Shown here: positions 9,617 through 18,608 of the stretch, piece by piece
How positions within the stretch are numbered: the first letter of the stretch is position 1
Layout: each line of letters starts with the position of its first letter
NCBI GenBank assembly: GCA_022616235.1
Contig: JAKEFC010000258.1
Coordinates: forward strand, 1-37,289
Reading direction: 5' to 3'
From: Planctomycetota bacterium
Lineage (GTDB): Bacteria; Planctomycetota; UBA8108; UBA1146; JAKEFC01
Length of the DNA: 37,289 nt
Notes under the pieces: model-generated
The model's input: the letters and a program-made list of their open reading frames with translations, nothing else
Told to the model about the DNA's origin: nothing
The model's database searches: none
Translations under genes and position numbers: made by a program

Positions 9617-9622
9617 TTACGA

Positions 9623-9814
9623 TCACTGCTCCAACTCGGCGGCGTCCACGGACGCTACGGCGAGCTGCGAAACGACCTGGTACCCCGCCTGCGTCGAGGC
9701 CTGGGCCAGGGGACACATGTGCTGGTTGCACTTCGAATTGCTTCCCGCGCCGGCGCTGAGCGCGCCGACGGCGAAGATTCCAGCGACCAGCAACACGGCC
9801 AACAGGATTCGCAC
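9623..9814 (-). CDS. Small secreted Cys-containing peptide (63 aa)
   Basis: GTG start preceded by AAAGGAGG at good spacing; hydrophobic signal sequence; CNQHMC motif. Confidence 0.6.
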   Translation of the reverse strand: MRILLAVLLVAGIFAVGALSAGAGSNSKCNQHMCPLAQASTQAGYQVVSQLAVASVDAAELEQ

Positions 9815-10038
9815 GTTTCCCTCCTTTCCGGGTTAGGGACCGAGCAACGGGGATCAATCCATGGTGAAGGAGCGGACTTGGCGCGCGGAGCCTCAAAAAA
9901 ACTCGCGCTGCCGAGTCCTGCCCGTGGGCGCGTACAAAGCGCGATCCGCGAGTACAGGCGGCGTTCTGGAAGACGCTCCGAGGCGCTATGATCGGTCCTC
10001 CCTCGCTGGCAGCCGGCGACCCGAAAGAAGATTGAGGT

Positions 10039-10656
10039 TTGGAACGCGAACCCGACTCGATGTCGATACGGGGTCAGTCCGCGTCGAGAGGTGGGATGTC
10101 AGCGAGAGATGCCGACTTGGCGCGTTTGCTGCTTCGAATCGCCGATGGCGACCACGGGGCTATGGAGGCGCTCTTCGCGCAAGAGAGTCTGGCACTGTTC
10201 GGCTTCTTCGCGCGGCTTTGCCGCTGCGAGCACCGGGCCGAGGATCTCGTGCAGAGCACTTTCCTGAGCCTGTGGCGCTACCGGCGGAGCTTCGCGGCCA
10301 CGGAGCGCCCTGCGGCGTATCTCTACAGCGTCGCGCTGAACCAATGGCGGCGGACCTCCGGGCGCGAAGCGCAAGATCGCGGCGTTGTGCTGCGCGCGAT
10401 CGACGGCGCGGCGCGCGGGGCCGCCGAGCCCGTGGACGGCGTCGAACGCGAGGAGGCGCGCGACCGGGTACGGCGAGCGATCGATGCGTTGCCGGCGGCG
10501 CAGAAGGAAGTGTTCGTGTTGCACAGATTCGAAGGGCTGAACTGTCGGGAGATCGCCGCTGCGTGCGGCGAGCCCTTGAAGACCATCGAATCGCGCCTGC
10601 GCCTCGCGCTTCTCAAGCTGACGGAGAAGCTGCGATTGCAGGAGGATCCGCGATGA
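10039..10656 (+). CDS. RNA polymerase sigma factor, sigma-70 (ECF) family
   Basis: AEDLVQSTFLSLWRYRRSF (region 2), LPAAQKEVFVLHRFEGLNCREIAAACGEPLKTIESRL (region 4). Confidence 0.9.
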   Translation: MEREPDSMSIRGQSASRGGMSARDADLARLLLRIADGDHGAMEALFAQESLALFGFFARLCRCEHRAEDLVQSTFLSLWRYRRSFAATERPAAYLYSVALNQWRRTSGREAQDRGVVLRAIDGAARGAAEPVDGVEREEARDRVRRAIDALPAAQKEVFVLHRFEGLNCREIAAACGEPLKTIESRLRLALLKLTEKLRLQEDPR

Positions 10657-11831
10657 GCTGCGAAGAGTTCGAAACGAAGCTGGCGGACTTCGTCACGGAT
10701 CGCCTGCCGGACGCGGAGCGGGATACGGTAGCGGAGCACGTGCGCGGCTGCGCGCGGTGCCGGGAATTCGGCGAGCGGATCCGCACACTCTATCGGCTCG
10801 AGGAATCGATCCCCGAGCCTGCGAAGGGCGCGGGCGCGGCGATCGCAGTCCCGGCCTCTTTCGACGACGGCGATCGTGCGCGCGGCGCAAGCTCCGGCGA
10901 CGCACAGGATGCGATGACGCAAGATGCGCCGCCGTCCCGCTGGATGCGCGCGCTCTCGCGGATCGCCGCGCTGTTCCTGCTCGCATTCTTCGCCTACTAC
11001 CTGTTTCACCTCACGTATACGCGCTATCGATTGCAGATACCGCGGGATCCGGAGTCTGCCGTCGCGTGGGAACCCCTTCCCCTGCGGCCGATGGGACTCG
11101 CATTGCCGGCGCTCCCCGTCGCGTACGCCGAGGGCGCTTTCGTGGAGTCGCGAAAAGAGGCCGAACTGTTCGCCAGCTACGTCGGGAAGCCCGTGCTCGA
11201 GCAATACGTCCATCCGTATTGTACGCGCTGCATTGCGGTGAAGGACGCCTTGGAAACGGTCGCGGAACGCGATGAGCTGCGCGCATTCGTCTGGCACAGG
11301 GAGTCTTATGCGTCGATGCCGGAAGAGTGGGCGGCGAAGTGGCCGCAAAAGGAGATGGTCCCTTTCAGCCTCCCATCGATTCGCATCCGCTCTGCCAAGT
11401 GCGAGACGGAGCCGATCTGGCAGGTCAGCGGGCCAGACGAGATCGCGGCGCTCATCGAGAAGTGGCGCGAGCGCTGCCCCGAGGATGCGGAGCCTGCCGG
11501 GACGCCGCTCGACCGCGCGACCTTCGAGCGCTCGCTCCGAGCGATGAATTCCCTGCCCGAGCTGCTCGCCGCCGTGCGGATCGCGGAAGCGGTGCGTGCG
11601 CTCGATGAACTGGTGGCGCTGGAGGACGATCATCGAACCGAGTTCAGCGTGCAGGCTCGCAAGCTGCGCGACGAGATCTTCGTGCAACTCGAATGTGAAC
11701 TGACCCGGATCGCCGCCCTCGCTTCCGGCGGCGAGCGGGATCGCTGCCAGGGGCGCGACCTCGCCCAGCGCCTGCGCGCGGCAGTGCGTGGCCTCCCCAT
11801 CGAGGAACGTTTCGCCTCTTATTGCGAGTGA
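10653..11831 (+). CDS. Membrane anti-sigma factor: N-terminal ZAS-like zinc finger, TM helix, thioredoxin-like domain with CxxC
   Basis: ATGA overlap with the sigma gene; HVRGCARC zinc motif; TM segment IAALFLLAFFAYYLFHL; PVLEQYVHPYCTRCIAVKDAL thioredoxin-like motif. Confidence 0.75.
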   Translation: MSCEEFETKLADFVTDRLPDAERDTVAEHVRGCARCREFGERIRTLYRLEESIPEPAKGAGAAIAVPASFDDGDRARGASSGDAQDAMTQDAPPSRWMRALSRIAALFLLAFFAYYLFHLTYTRYRLQIPRDPESAVAWEPLPLRPMGLALPALPVAYAEGAFVESRKEAELFASYVGKPVLEQYVHPYCTRCIAVKDALETVAERDELRAFVWHRESYASMPEEWAAKWPQKEMVPFSLPSIRIRSAKCETEPIWQVSGPDEIAALIEKWRERCPEDAEPAGTPLDRATFERSLRAMNSLPELLAAVRIAEAVRALDELVALEDDHRTEFSVQARKLRDEIFVQLECELTRIAALASGGERDRCQGRDLAQRLRAAVRGLPIEERFASYCE

Positions 11832-11947
11832 TCGGCCGCGCCGCTTCGTGCGGTGTTCGAAGTGGAAAAGTAGGCGGCAATTCTTGCCGATCATCTCCCT
11901 ATGCAGATTCGACGGATCATCGACGCACTCCGCCGCGAGCCGGGCCC

Positions 11948-12661
11948 ATGACCGCCATCGCAGTCGCCGAGCAAACGATCTCCACGGAAGCGGCAGCAGC
12001 CCACTTCGGCGCCGACTACTACGGGCGACCCCGGTTTGCGAAGTACCTCCCCTACTTCACGGAGCCCGGCACGATCCTCGACTTCGGGTGCAACGACGGC
12101 GTGTTCTTACACTTCCTGCGCGTGCACGGCCGCGAAGGGCTCGGGATCGACTCGAACGCCGCCGCGGTCGCGACGTGCAGGCGCTTCGGATTGAACGCCA
12201 TCCACGCGGATATCTTCGAATTCGCGGAGGCGGCGGAGCATCGCGGCAAATTTGCCGGCATCATGCTCGCCGACTTCGTGGAGCACTTCGATCCGTTCAT
12301 CCTCCAGCGCTTCCTCAAGCTCTGCGTCGCGCTCCTCGTCCCGGGCGGCACGCTCGCCATCATCACTCCCAACTCGCGCTGTCTCCGGATGATCATGGGC
12401 GGTTTCCACGAGAACGAGATCGAACACCATAATCTCTACGCCGTGAACGCGCTCGAGCGCTTCCTCGCGATCGACGGCATGGAGCCGGTCGCGACGGGGG
12501 TCGACGAGGATTCGAAGATCCCGATTTGGAGCCGCCGGCCGTTCAGCCTCGCGCGCAATCTCGCGCTCTGGGTCCTCGGGCGAGTGCTCTGCGGCCGGGA
12601 GTGCTTCCACGAGCACAGCTACCTGGTGATGAAGAAGAGTAGTTCCAAGCGCATGAATTGA
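11948..12661 (+). CDS. Class I SAM-dependent methyltransferase
   Basis: TILDFGCNDGVFLHFLRVHG, GIDSNAAAVATC, MLADFVEHFDP, LVPGGTLAIITPN. Confidence 0.85.
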   Translation: MTAIAVAEQTISTEAAAAHFGADYYGRPRFAKYLPYFTEPGTILDFGCNDGVFLHFLRVHGREGLGIDSNAAAVATCRRFGLNAIHADIFEFAEAAEHRGKFAGIMLADFVEHFDPFILQRFLKLCVALLVPGGTLAIITPNSRCLRMIMGGFHENEIEHHNLYAVNALERFLAIDGMEPVATGVDEDSKIPIWSRRPFSLARNLALWVLGRVLCGRECFHEHSYLVMKKSSSKRMN

Positions 12662-12691
12662 CGCCCCGGGGCGCAGTTCGCCTCCCGGCGC

Positions 12692-13315
12692 TCATCCCCC
12701 CAAGGTTCGCAGCACCGCGCGCACGGGACTCCCATCGAAACCTATCAGCCGGAGCGGCAGCGCGATCAGCTCGTACAGTCCTACCGGCACCGACGCAAGC
12801 GTGATCCCTTCGAGGATCGCCATGTCGTGGCGCAAAAAGGCGTGGTGCGCCGGCAGCTCCTTGGAGTGGAACGGATCGACGCTCGGCGTGTCGATCCCGA
12901 TGAGGCGCACGCCGCGCTCGCGCAGCCAGTCCACGAGCGACGGAGAGAGCGCCGCGAAGTCCTCGTTGAAAGTCGTCGGATCGGGGAAGGTGCCGGTGCG
13001 GATGAGTACGCGCGTCGCCTCGATCCCCGCCTCGATGTGGCGGGGATTGACCAGCTCCGAACGGCCCACGGGCACGTGGATGACCTGGCAGCGGCCGATG
13101 TAGTAGTGGAGCGCCCGTTCCCCGATCCCCGGCGCGTCTACACCGTAGTGGTTGGGGCCGTCTGCGTGGGCGCCCAAGTGTACGGTGCTGTGGAGCGACG
13201 ACAGCGTGACGCTCGCCCCCTTGCGGAGATCGCAGAGTACCTCGCGCCGCGGCGGAGTATCGCCGGGCCAAACACAGAGCCGCTCGGTAATTTCCGGTGA
13301 AATGTCGTAGATCAA
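12692..13315 (-). CDS. kynB: Kynurenine formamidase (cyclase family)
   Basis: IYDISPEITERLCVWPGDTPP, HLGAHADGPNHY, LIGIDTPSVDPFHSKELPAH; TTG start at 13315. Confidence 0.9.
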   Translation of the reverse strand: MIYDISPEITERLCVWPGDTPPRREVLCDLRKGASVTLSSLHSTVHLGAHADGPNHYGVDAPGIGERALHYYIGRCQVIHVPVGRSELVNPRHIEAGIEATRVLIRTGTFPDPTTFNEDFAALSPSLVDWLRERGVRLIGIDTPSVDPFHSKELPAHHAFLRHDMAILEGITLASVPVGLYELIALPLRLIGFDGSPVRAVLRTLGG

Positions 13316-13323
13316 CGCGCAGC

Positions 13324-14109
13324 CTACTCCAGCTCGTGCCGGATCTCCCACAGATCGTGGAACGATGGAATGAAGAGGGATTGCTTCAAGAACGGCACTC
13401 CCAGCGAGCCCCCCGTGCCGTGCTTCTTGCCGATCGTGCGCTCCACCAGCTTCACGTGCCGGTAGCGCCACTCCTGCAAGCCTTCGTCGAAATCGGTCAT
13501 TAGCTCGAAGAGGATCGCGAGGTCGCCGCGGCTCTTGTAGAGGCCGAGTAGTCCGCGCTGCACGTCTCGATTCGCGGCGTTCGGCTCGGAGAGATCGCGA
13601 TTCTTGAGCGCCGCGGGAATCGCCACCCCTTGGTGCTCCAGAAAATCGTAGAAGTGATCGACCACCGAGCGCTCCCCGAGCCTCCGTATGAGTATTTCCT
13701 CCGCGCCGGTCTCCTTGTCAACGTACTTCAACATCTCCCGGCGGCGATAGCCGAGCACGAACTCCAGCTCGCGAAACTGCACGGACTGGAATCCCGATGC
13801 CGTGTCGAGCCGGTCGCGAAAGCTCGTGAATGACATCGGCGTCATCGTCTCGAGCACGTCCACCTGCCCGACGAGGGTCTTCATGATCGTCCGCACGCGC
13901 TTGAAGGTGTGGATCGCGTCGTACAAGCGGTTCTCCGAGAACGCGCGCTTGACCGCCTCCATCTCGTGAAGGATCTGCTTGAACCACAACTCGTAGGTCT
14001 GATGGATGACAATGAACAGCATCTCGTCGTGCTCGGCCGGCTTCGAGCGCGGCTCTTGCAACTGCAAGAGCGCGCCGAGCTTCAAGTAGGTCGCGTAGGT
14101 CAATGCCAT
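13324..14109 (-). CDS. kynA: Tryptophan 2,3-dioxygenase
   Basis: EMLFIVIHQTYELWFKQILHE, SGFQSVQFRELEFVLG, HGTGGSLGVPFLKQSL; 261 aa. Confidence 0.96.
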   Translation of the reverse strand: MALTYATYLKLGALLQLQEPRSKPAEHDEMLFIVIHQTYELWFKQILHEMEAVKRAFSENRLYDAIHTFKRVRTIMKTLVGQVDVLETMTPMSFTSFRDRLDTASGFQSVQFRELEFVLGYRRREMLKYVDKETGAEEILIRRLGERSVVDHFYDFLEHQGVAIPAALKNRDLSEPNAANRDVQRGLLGLYKSRGDLAILFELMTDFDEGLQEWRYRHVKLVERTIGKKHGTGGSLGVPFLKQSLFIPSFHDLWEIRHELE

Positions 14110-15443
14110 ATCGCCTCCGCTACGAAGACGACGATCGCGATCAAGATCAGCGCCACTCCCCACATGCCGGCTTTCACGATCCGCTCCTGCCGCCGCGCGC
14201 GCGCGCACGCTTCCGCGTACGGCGTGCGCGAAAACGTCACGAGTGAATAGAGCGGAATGTACCAGCGCGGGAATACCTTGTGCAGGGTCTTCTCTACCTT
14301 CTTCTTCAGCAGAAATCCGCGCGATGCGACGTGGTCCCGCATCTCCACGAAGTTCTCCAGCGCGAGGTCGGCGAGCGCATCCGCGTGCGGCTTGCGCGCG
14401 TTCTCGTATGCGCCGAATGCCTTCCGCCAATCCCCGGCGGAGCGCTGCAAGCAGTCGTTGAGGACGCTGCAATCCTCGAAGGCGGCGTTCATCCCCTGGC
14501 CGTAGAAGGGCACGACCGCGTGCGCGGCGTCGCCGATGAGCACGACCTTGTCTTCGACGCTCCACGGAAAGCAGCGGATGGTCACGAGGGTGCTCGGCGG
14601 TGCCGCGAGGTAATCTGCCGCGAGCGCCGGCATGTGCGGCACCGCATCGGGGAACCACCGCTCGAAGTAGCGGAGGACTTCCGCCTCGGTACCCAGCCTC
14701 GCGAAGCTATTCTCGCCGTCGAGCGGCCAGAAGAGCGTGCAAGTGAAGGAGCCGTTCGCGTTCGGCAGCGCGATCATCATGAAGCGCCTGCGCGGCCAGA
14801 TGTGAAGCGCGTTCTTTTCGAGGCGAAACTCGCCTCCCACATCTTGGGGTATCGTCAGCTCCTTGTACCCGTGCCCTTCGTACTTCTGCGAATAGTCGAA
14901 ACGATCGAGTCGCTGCATGATCGCGCGGACGACGGAGAAGGCGCCATCGGCGCCGACGACCACGTCCGCGTCGACGCTCCGCCTCTTGCCAGTCGCCGCA
15001 TTCTCGAAGTGCGCCGTGGCGCTCTTCAGGTCGATGTCGACGCAGCGCTCGTTGAAGTGCAGCTCGACGCCGTCGCACCGGCCCGCCGTATCGAGAAGCG
15101 TCCGATTGAGTCCGGCGCGCGAGACGGAATTGATGACTTCCGAGTCATCCTTGCCGTAGGGCTGAAAGGCGAGGCGGCCCCGGACGGAGTGGATCATGCG
15201 CCCTCGCATCGGCACCGCGCCGCGCAGCACGTCGGCGGCGAGCCCGACCTCCACGAGGGCGTGGATCCCGCGCGTGGATAGAGCGAGGTTTATCGAGCGG
15301 CCTTTCACCAGCTCCGCGCTTCGAATGTCGGGTCGCCGCTCGAATACGTTCACGCGATGGCCCGCGCGCGCGAGATAGATCGTCATGAGGGCGCCGGCGA
15401 GCCCTCCGCCGACGAGGGTGACCGTTTTCTTCGATTCCGTCAT
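14100..15443 (-). CDS. kmo: Kynurenine 3-monooxygenase (FAD-dependent) with C-terminal hydrophobic segment
   Basis: GGGLAGALMTIYLARAGH, KGRSINLALSTRG, VVLIGDAAHAVVPFYGQGMNAAFEDC; ends MWGVALILIAIVVFVAEAIWH. Confidence 0.95.
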   Translation of the reverse strand: MTESKKTVTLVGGGLAGALMTIYLARAGHRVNVFERRPDIRSAELVKGRSINLALSTRGIHALVEVGLAADVLRGAVPMRGRMIHSVRGRLAFQPYGKDDSEVINSVSRAGLNRTLLDTAGRCDGVELHFNERCVDIDLKSATAHFENAATGKRRSVDADVVVGADGAFSVVRAIMQRLDRFDYSQKYEGHGYKELTIPQDVGGEFRLEKNALHIWPRRRFMMIALPNANGSFTCTLFWPLDGENSFARLGTEAEVLRYFERWFPDAVPHMPALAADYLAAPPSTLVTIRCFPWSVEDKVVLIGDAAHAVVPFYGQGMNAAFEDCSVLNDCLQRSAGDWRKAFGAYENARKPHADALADLALENFVEMRDHVASRGFLLKKKVEKTLHKVFPRWYIPLYSLVTFSRTPYAEACARARRQERIVKAGMWGVALILIAIVVFVAEAIWH

Positions 15444-16749
15444 GACGCCGCCCCTCCGCTCCATCGCTCAGCAACCCTGGTGCGACCGTCCAGACGTCGT
15501 GGAATCCGTTGTAGAGCGGAACGGGCGCGACGCGGAGCACGTCGGGTGGGCGGAAATCGCAAACGATCCCCGCCGCCTCGAGGCGGCGCTGCAAAGCCGC
15601 CGCCCCTTCTCGCACGCGGATCGAGAGCTGGCACCCGCGCTCGCGCGCGGCGCGCGGCGTGATCACCGCGAAACGCGAACCCGCCGCATCGTCGAGCAGC
15701 GCGGCGAGGTAGCCGGTGAGGCGCTCCGACTTCGCGCGCAGCGCCGGCATCCCGACCTCATCGAAGATCTCGAGCGAAGCCCGGAGCGGTGCGAGCGACA
15801 GGATCGCGGGATTCGACAACTGCCAGCCGTCCGCGCCGGAGCGAGGCTCGAACACGTCGTTCGCGTGCATCGCGAATCGCGTCGCCGGATCGTTCCCCCA
15901 CCAGCCGGAGAAGCGCGGTAGGGCGGCGTTCTTTCCGTGCTTCTCGTGGACGAAGCAACCAGCGACCGCGCCTGGGCTTCCGTTCAAGTACTTGTAGCTG
16001 CACCAGACGGCGAAGTCGACTTGCCAATCGTGGAGCTTCAAGACGAGATTGCCCGCCGCGTGCGCGAGGTCCCAGCCGGCGACCACGCCCTGGCGGTGCG
16101 CCGCGCTCGTGATCCGCGCGATGTCGAAGGCTTGCCCCGTGAAGTAGTTCACGCCGCCGAAGAGCACGAGCGCCAGCTCTTCGCCGTGCTCTTCGATCAG
16201 CGCCTCCACGTCCTCGGTGCGCAGCGACTGCTCGCCTGGGCGCGGGCGCGCCACGATGACTCCCTCGCGCGGGTCGAAGCCGCGATGGATGAGCTGCGAC
16301 TGCACGGCGTAATTGTCCGAAGGAAACGCCGCGTCTTCGATCAGGATCTTGAACCGCTCCCGCGTCGGCCGGTAGAAGCTCACCATCATCAAGTGGAGGT
16401 TCGTCGTGAGAGTGTTCATCATCACGACCTCTCCGGGCACCGCGCCGACCAAGCGCGCGCCGCTCTCGCGGAACTGCTCGTGGTACGAGTACCAGGGATG
16501 CTGCCCCGAGAAATGGCCACCTACCGCGAGCCGCTCCCAATCGTCGATCTCTTCCTCGACGCACGCGCGCGCGCGCTTCGGCGCGAGACCCAGAGAGTTG
16601 CCGCAGAAATAGCGGACGGGCGCTCCGCCCGCGCCGCGCGGTATGCAGAAGCGTTCGCGGAGGCCGGCGAGCGGGTCCTCCGCGTCGAGACGGCGAGCGG
16701 CGCTCTCGCCGCCGCCGGCAGTGCCCGCCTCGAGCGCCGCTGCGCTCAT
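15440..16749 (-). CDS. kynU: Kynureninase; C-terminus apparently frameshifted near 15475-15485
   Basis: YFCGNSLGLAPK, GWDLAHAAGNLVLKLHDW, CSYKYLNGSPGAVAGCFVHEKH; ATGA overlap with ACMSD. The frame runs past KMO's start without a stop, while the -1 frame gives a TGA in ATGA overlap with kmo. Confidence 0.85.
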
Positions 16750-17786
16750 TCGGCGCGCCGCTTCCGCGCGGCGCCGGCGCCGGCGTCGGCGCGCATCCCG
16801 AGGAACTCCAGCGCCGTGCCGGACAGCATGCGCTCCTTCGCGCCAGGCGCCAGCTCCTGCAACGCTTCGATGACGCTCCCCGGCAGCGCTTCGCCGAGCG
16901 GAAAGGGATAGTCGCTGCCCAGCGCGATGCGTTCCGCGCCCATGACCGAGATCAAGTACCGCAAGGCGCCGGGGTCGTGCACGAGCGAGTCCACGTAGAA
17001 CGACCCGACGTACGAGCGCGGATTCCGGCAGCCGTTCACGGCGCAGAGATCCGGCCGCGTGCGGAAGCCGTGCTCGATCCGCGGCAGCGTGTACGGAAAG
17101 GCGCCGCCGCCGTGCGCGAAGCAGATGCGAAGGCCCGCGAGCCGGTCCAGGACGCCGCCGAAGATCAAGGAGCAGATCGCGAGCGTTGTCTCCCCCGGCA
17201 TGCCGACGAGCCAGGGCAAAAAGTACTTCGGCATGCGATCCTTGCCTGCCATCTCCCACGGGTGCACGAAGATCGGCACGTTCAAGTCGCGCGCACGTTG
17301 AAAGAACGGAAACAGCGCCGGCTCATCCAGGTTCCATCCGTTTACGTGGCTCCCGATCTGGAGGCCGGAGAGGCCCAGCTCGCGTACGCAGCGCTCCATC
17401 TCGCGGCAGGCGAGATCGGGATCTTGAAGCGGAACGGTCCCGAGGCCGCGGAATCGCGCCGGGTAGCGTTCCACGACGCCGGCGATGTGGTCGTTGAGCA
17501 GGCGGGAAAGATCGAGGCCATCCGCGGGCTTCGTCCAGTAGCAGAACATCACGGGGACCGTGGACAGCACTTGAATCGCGACGCCGGACGAGTCGCAGTA
17601 GCCGAGGCGGCGCTCTGGATCCCAGCAGTTGTCTTCGATCTCCCGAAAGACGCGATCGCCGATCATCATCCGGGCGCGGCACGGCGAGTAGTGGTCGAGC
17701 CGCACGAAGCCATGGTCGTAGCCGTAGCGGCTCGCGAGATCGGGCCAGCGCTCCGGCAAGATGTGGGTGTGCAGATCGACTTTCAG
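16746..17786 (-). CDS. 2-amino-3-carboxymuconate-6-semialdehyde decarboxylase (ACMSD, amidohydrolase family); probable CTG start
   Basis: (C)LKVDLHTHILPERWPDL carries the HxH metal motif; GSDYPFPLGE; in-frame TGA two codons upstream of CTG; GGAGG 7 nt before CTG. Confidence 0.9.
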   Translation of the reverse strand: MKVDLHTHILPERWPDLASRYGYDHGFVRLDHYSPCRARMMIGDRVFREIEDNCWDPERRLGYCDSSGVAIQVLSTVPVMFCYWTKPADGLDLSRLLNDHIAGVVERYPARFRGLGTVPLQDPDLACREMERCVRELGLSGLQIGSHVNGWNLDEPALFPFFQRARDLNVPIFVHPWEMAGKDRMPKYFLPWLVGMPGETTLAICSLIFGGVLDRLAGLRICFAHGGGAFPYTLPRIEHGFRTRPDLCAVNGCRNPRSYVGSFYVDSLVHDPGALRYLISVMGAERIALGSDYPFPLGEALPGSVIEALQELAPGAKERMLSGTALEFLGMRADAGAGAARKRRAE

Positions 17787-17888
17787 GGATCAACCTCCGT
17801 CGCGACCCCGGCGCGCCGCGGCGACCGAGTACCGTGCCGGGGCCCGTGCCGGAGGAATCGCATGGCTGGTGCGTACGTCAGCGAGCGA

Positions 17889-18410
17889 TCACTTTGCTTG
17901 CACGGGCTGCAGCACGTTCTTGCACTTCTTGCACGTGCGCAGCTCCTCGTTCGCCCAGAACTGCTCGATGACGGGCTTCAATTGCTTCGTGAGATCGACG
18001 AGATAGAAGGAAGCGTCGTGCAGCAAGTTGCCGCAGCGGTCGCAATAGAACCTCATGTGGTCATCGTTGCCTTCCGGGCGCTTGTACTCGATGACCATTC
18101 CAATCGTGTTCGCGGGGCGCTGCGGCGAATGCGGCACCATCGGCGGCAACAAGAACACGTCGCCTTGACGGATCGGAATGTCGCGCACTTTGCCGTCTTC
18201 CATGATCTTGAGGACGATGTCTCCCTCGATCTGGTGATAGAACTCCTCGGTCGGATTCACGTGGAAGTCCTTTCTTTGATTCGGACCCCCAACGATCATC
18301 ACCATGAGGCCGCGGTCCTTCCAAACGAGCTGATTCCCGACTGGCGGCTTCAACAGATGACGGTGCTCATCGATCCACGTCTTCAACGAGAAGGAGCCGA
18401 GGGCGGACAT
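17889..18410 (-). CDS. nbaC: 3-hydroxyanthranilate 3,4-dioxygenase
   Basis: DFHVNPTEEFYHQIEGDIVLKI, LLPPMVPHSPQRP, C-terminal CDRCGN/CKKCKN pair. Confidence 0.95.
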   Translation of the reverse strand: MSALGSFSLKTWIDEHRHLLKPPVGNQLVWKDRGLMVMIVGGPNQRKDFHVNPTEEFYHQIEGDIVLKIMEDGKVRDIPIRQGDVFLLPPMVPHSPQRPANTIGMVIEYKRPEGNDDHMRFYCDRCGNLLHDASFYLVDLTKQLKPVIEQFWANEELRTCKKCKNVLQPVQAK

Positions 18411-18608
18411 GGTCACCACCTTGCAGGAAATGGGGAACGGATCCACCGCAGCTTTCGCAGGGGATGCGGACTTCCGCGAGCGCAGCGAAGCTGCTTGACG
18501 TCCGAACGCTCCAAGGTACCGTCGGAGGCACGATCCCGTAAAGAGCAAGCCGGCAGGCGCGAGGGGGCATCGCGCCTCTGGCGCCGAGAAAGTCACGAGG
18601 GAACGAAC

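Noticed and set aside
10323-11894. 523-aa minus-strand ORF
   Set aside because: Antisense to the sigma/anti-sigma pair; composition not protein-like.
16977-18608. Upstream part of the 800-aa plus-strand ORF
   Set aside because: Antisense to ACMSD and 3-HAO; only the 3' part from about 18609 looks like a protein.
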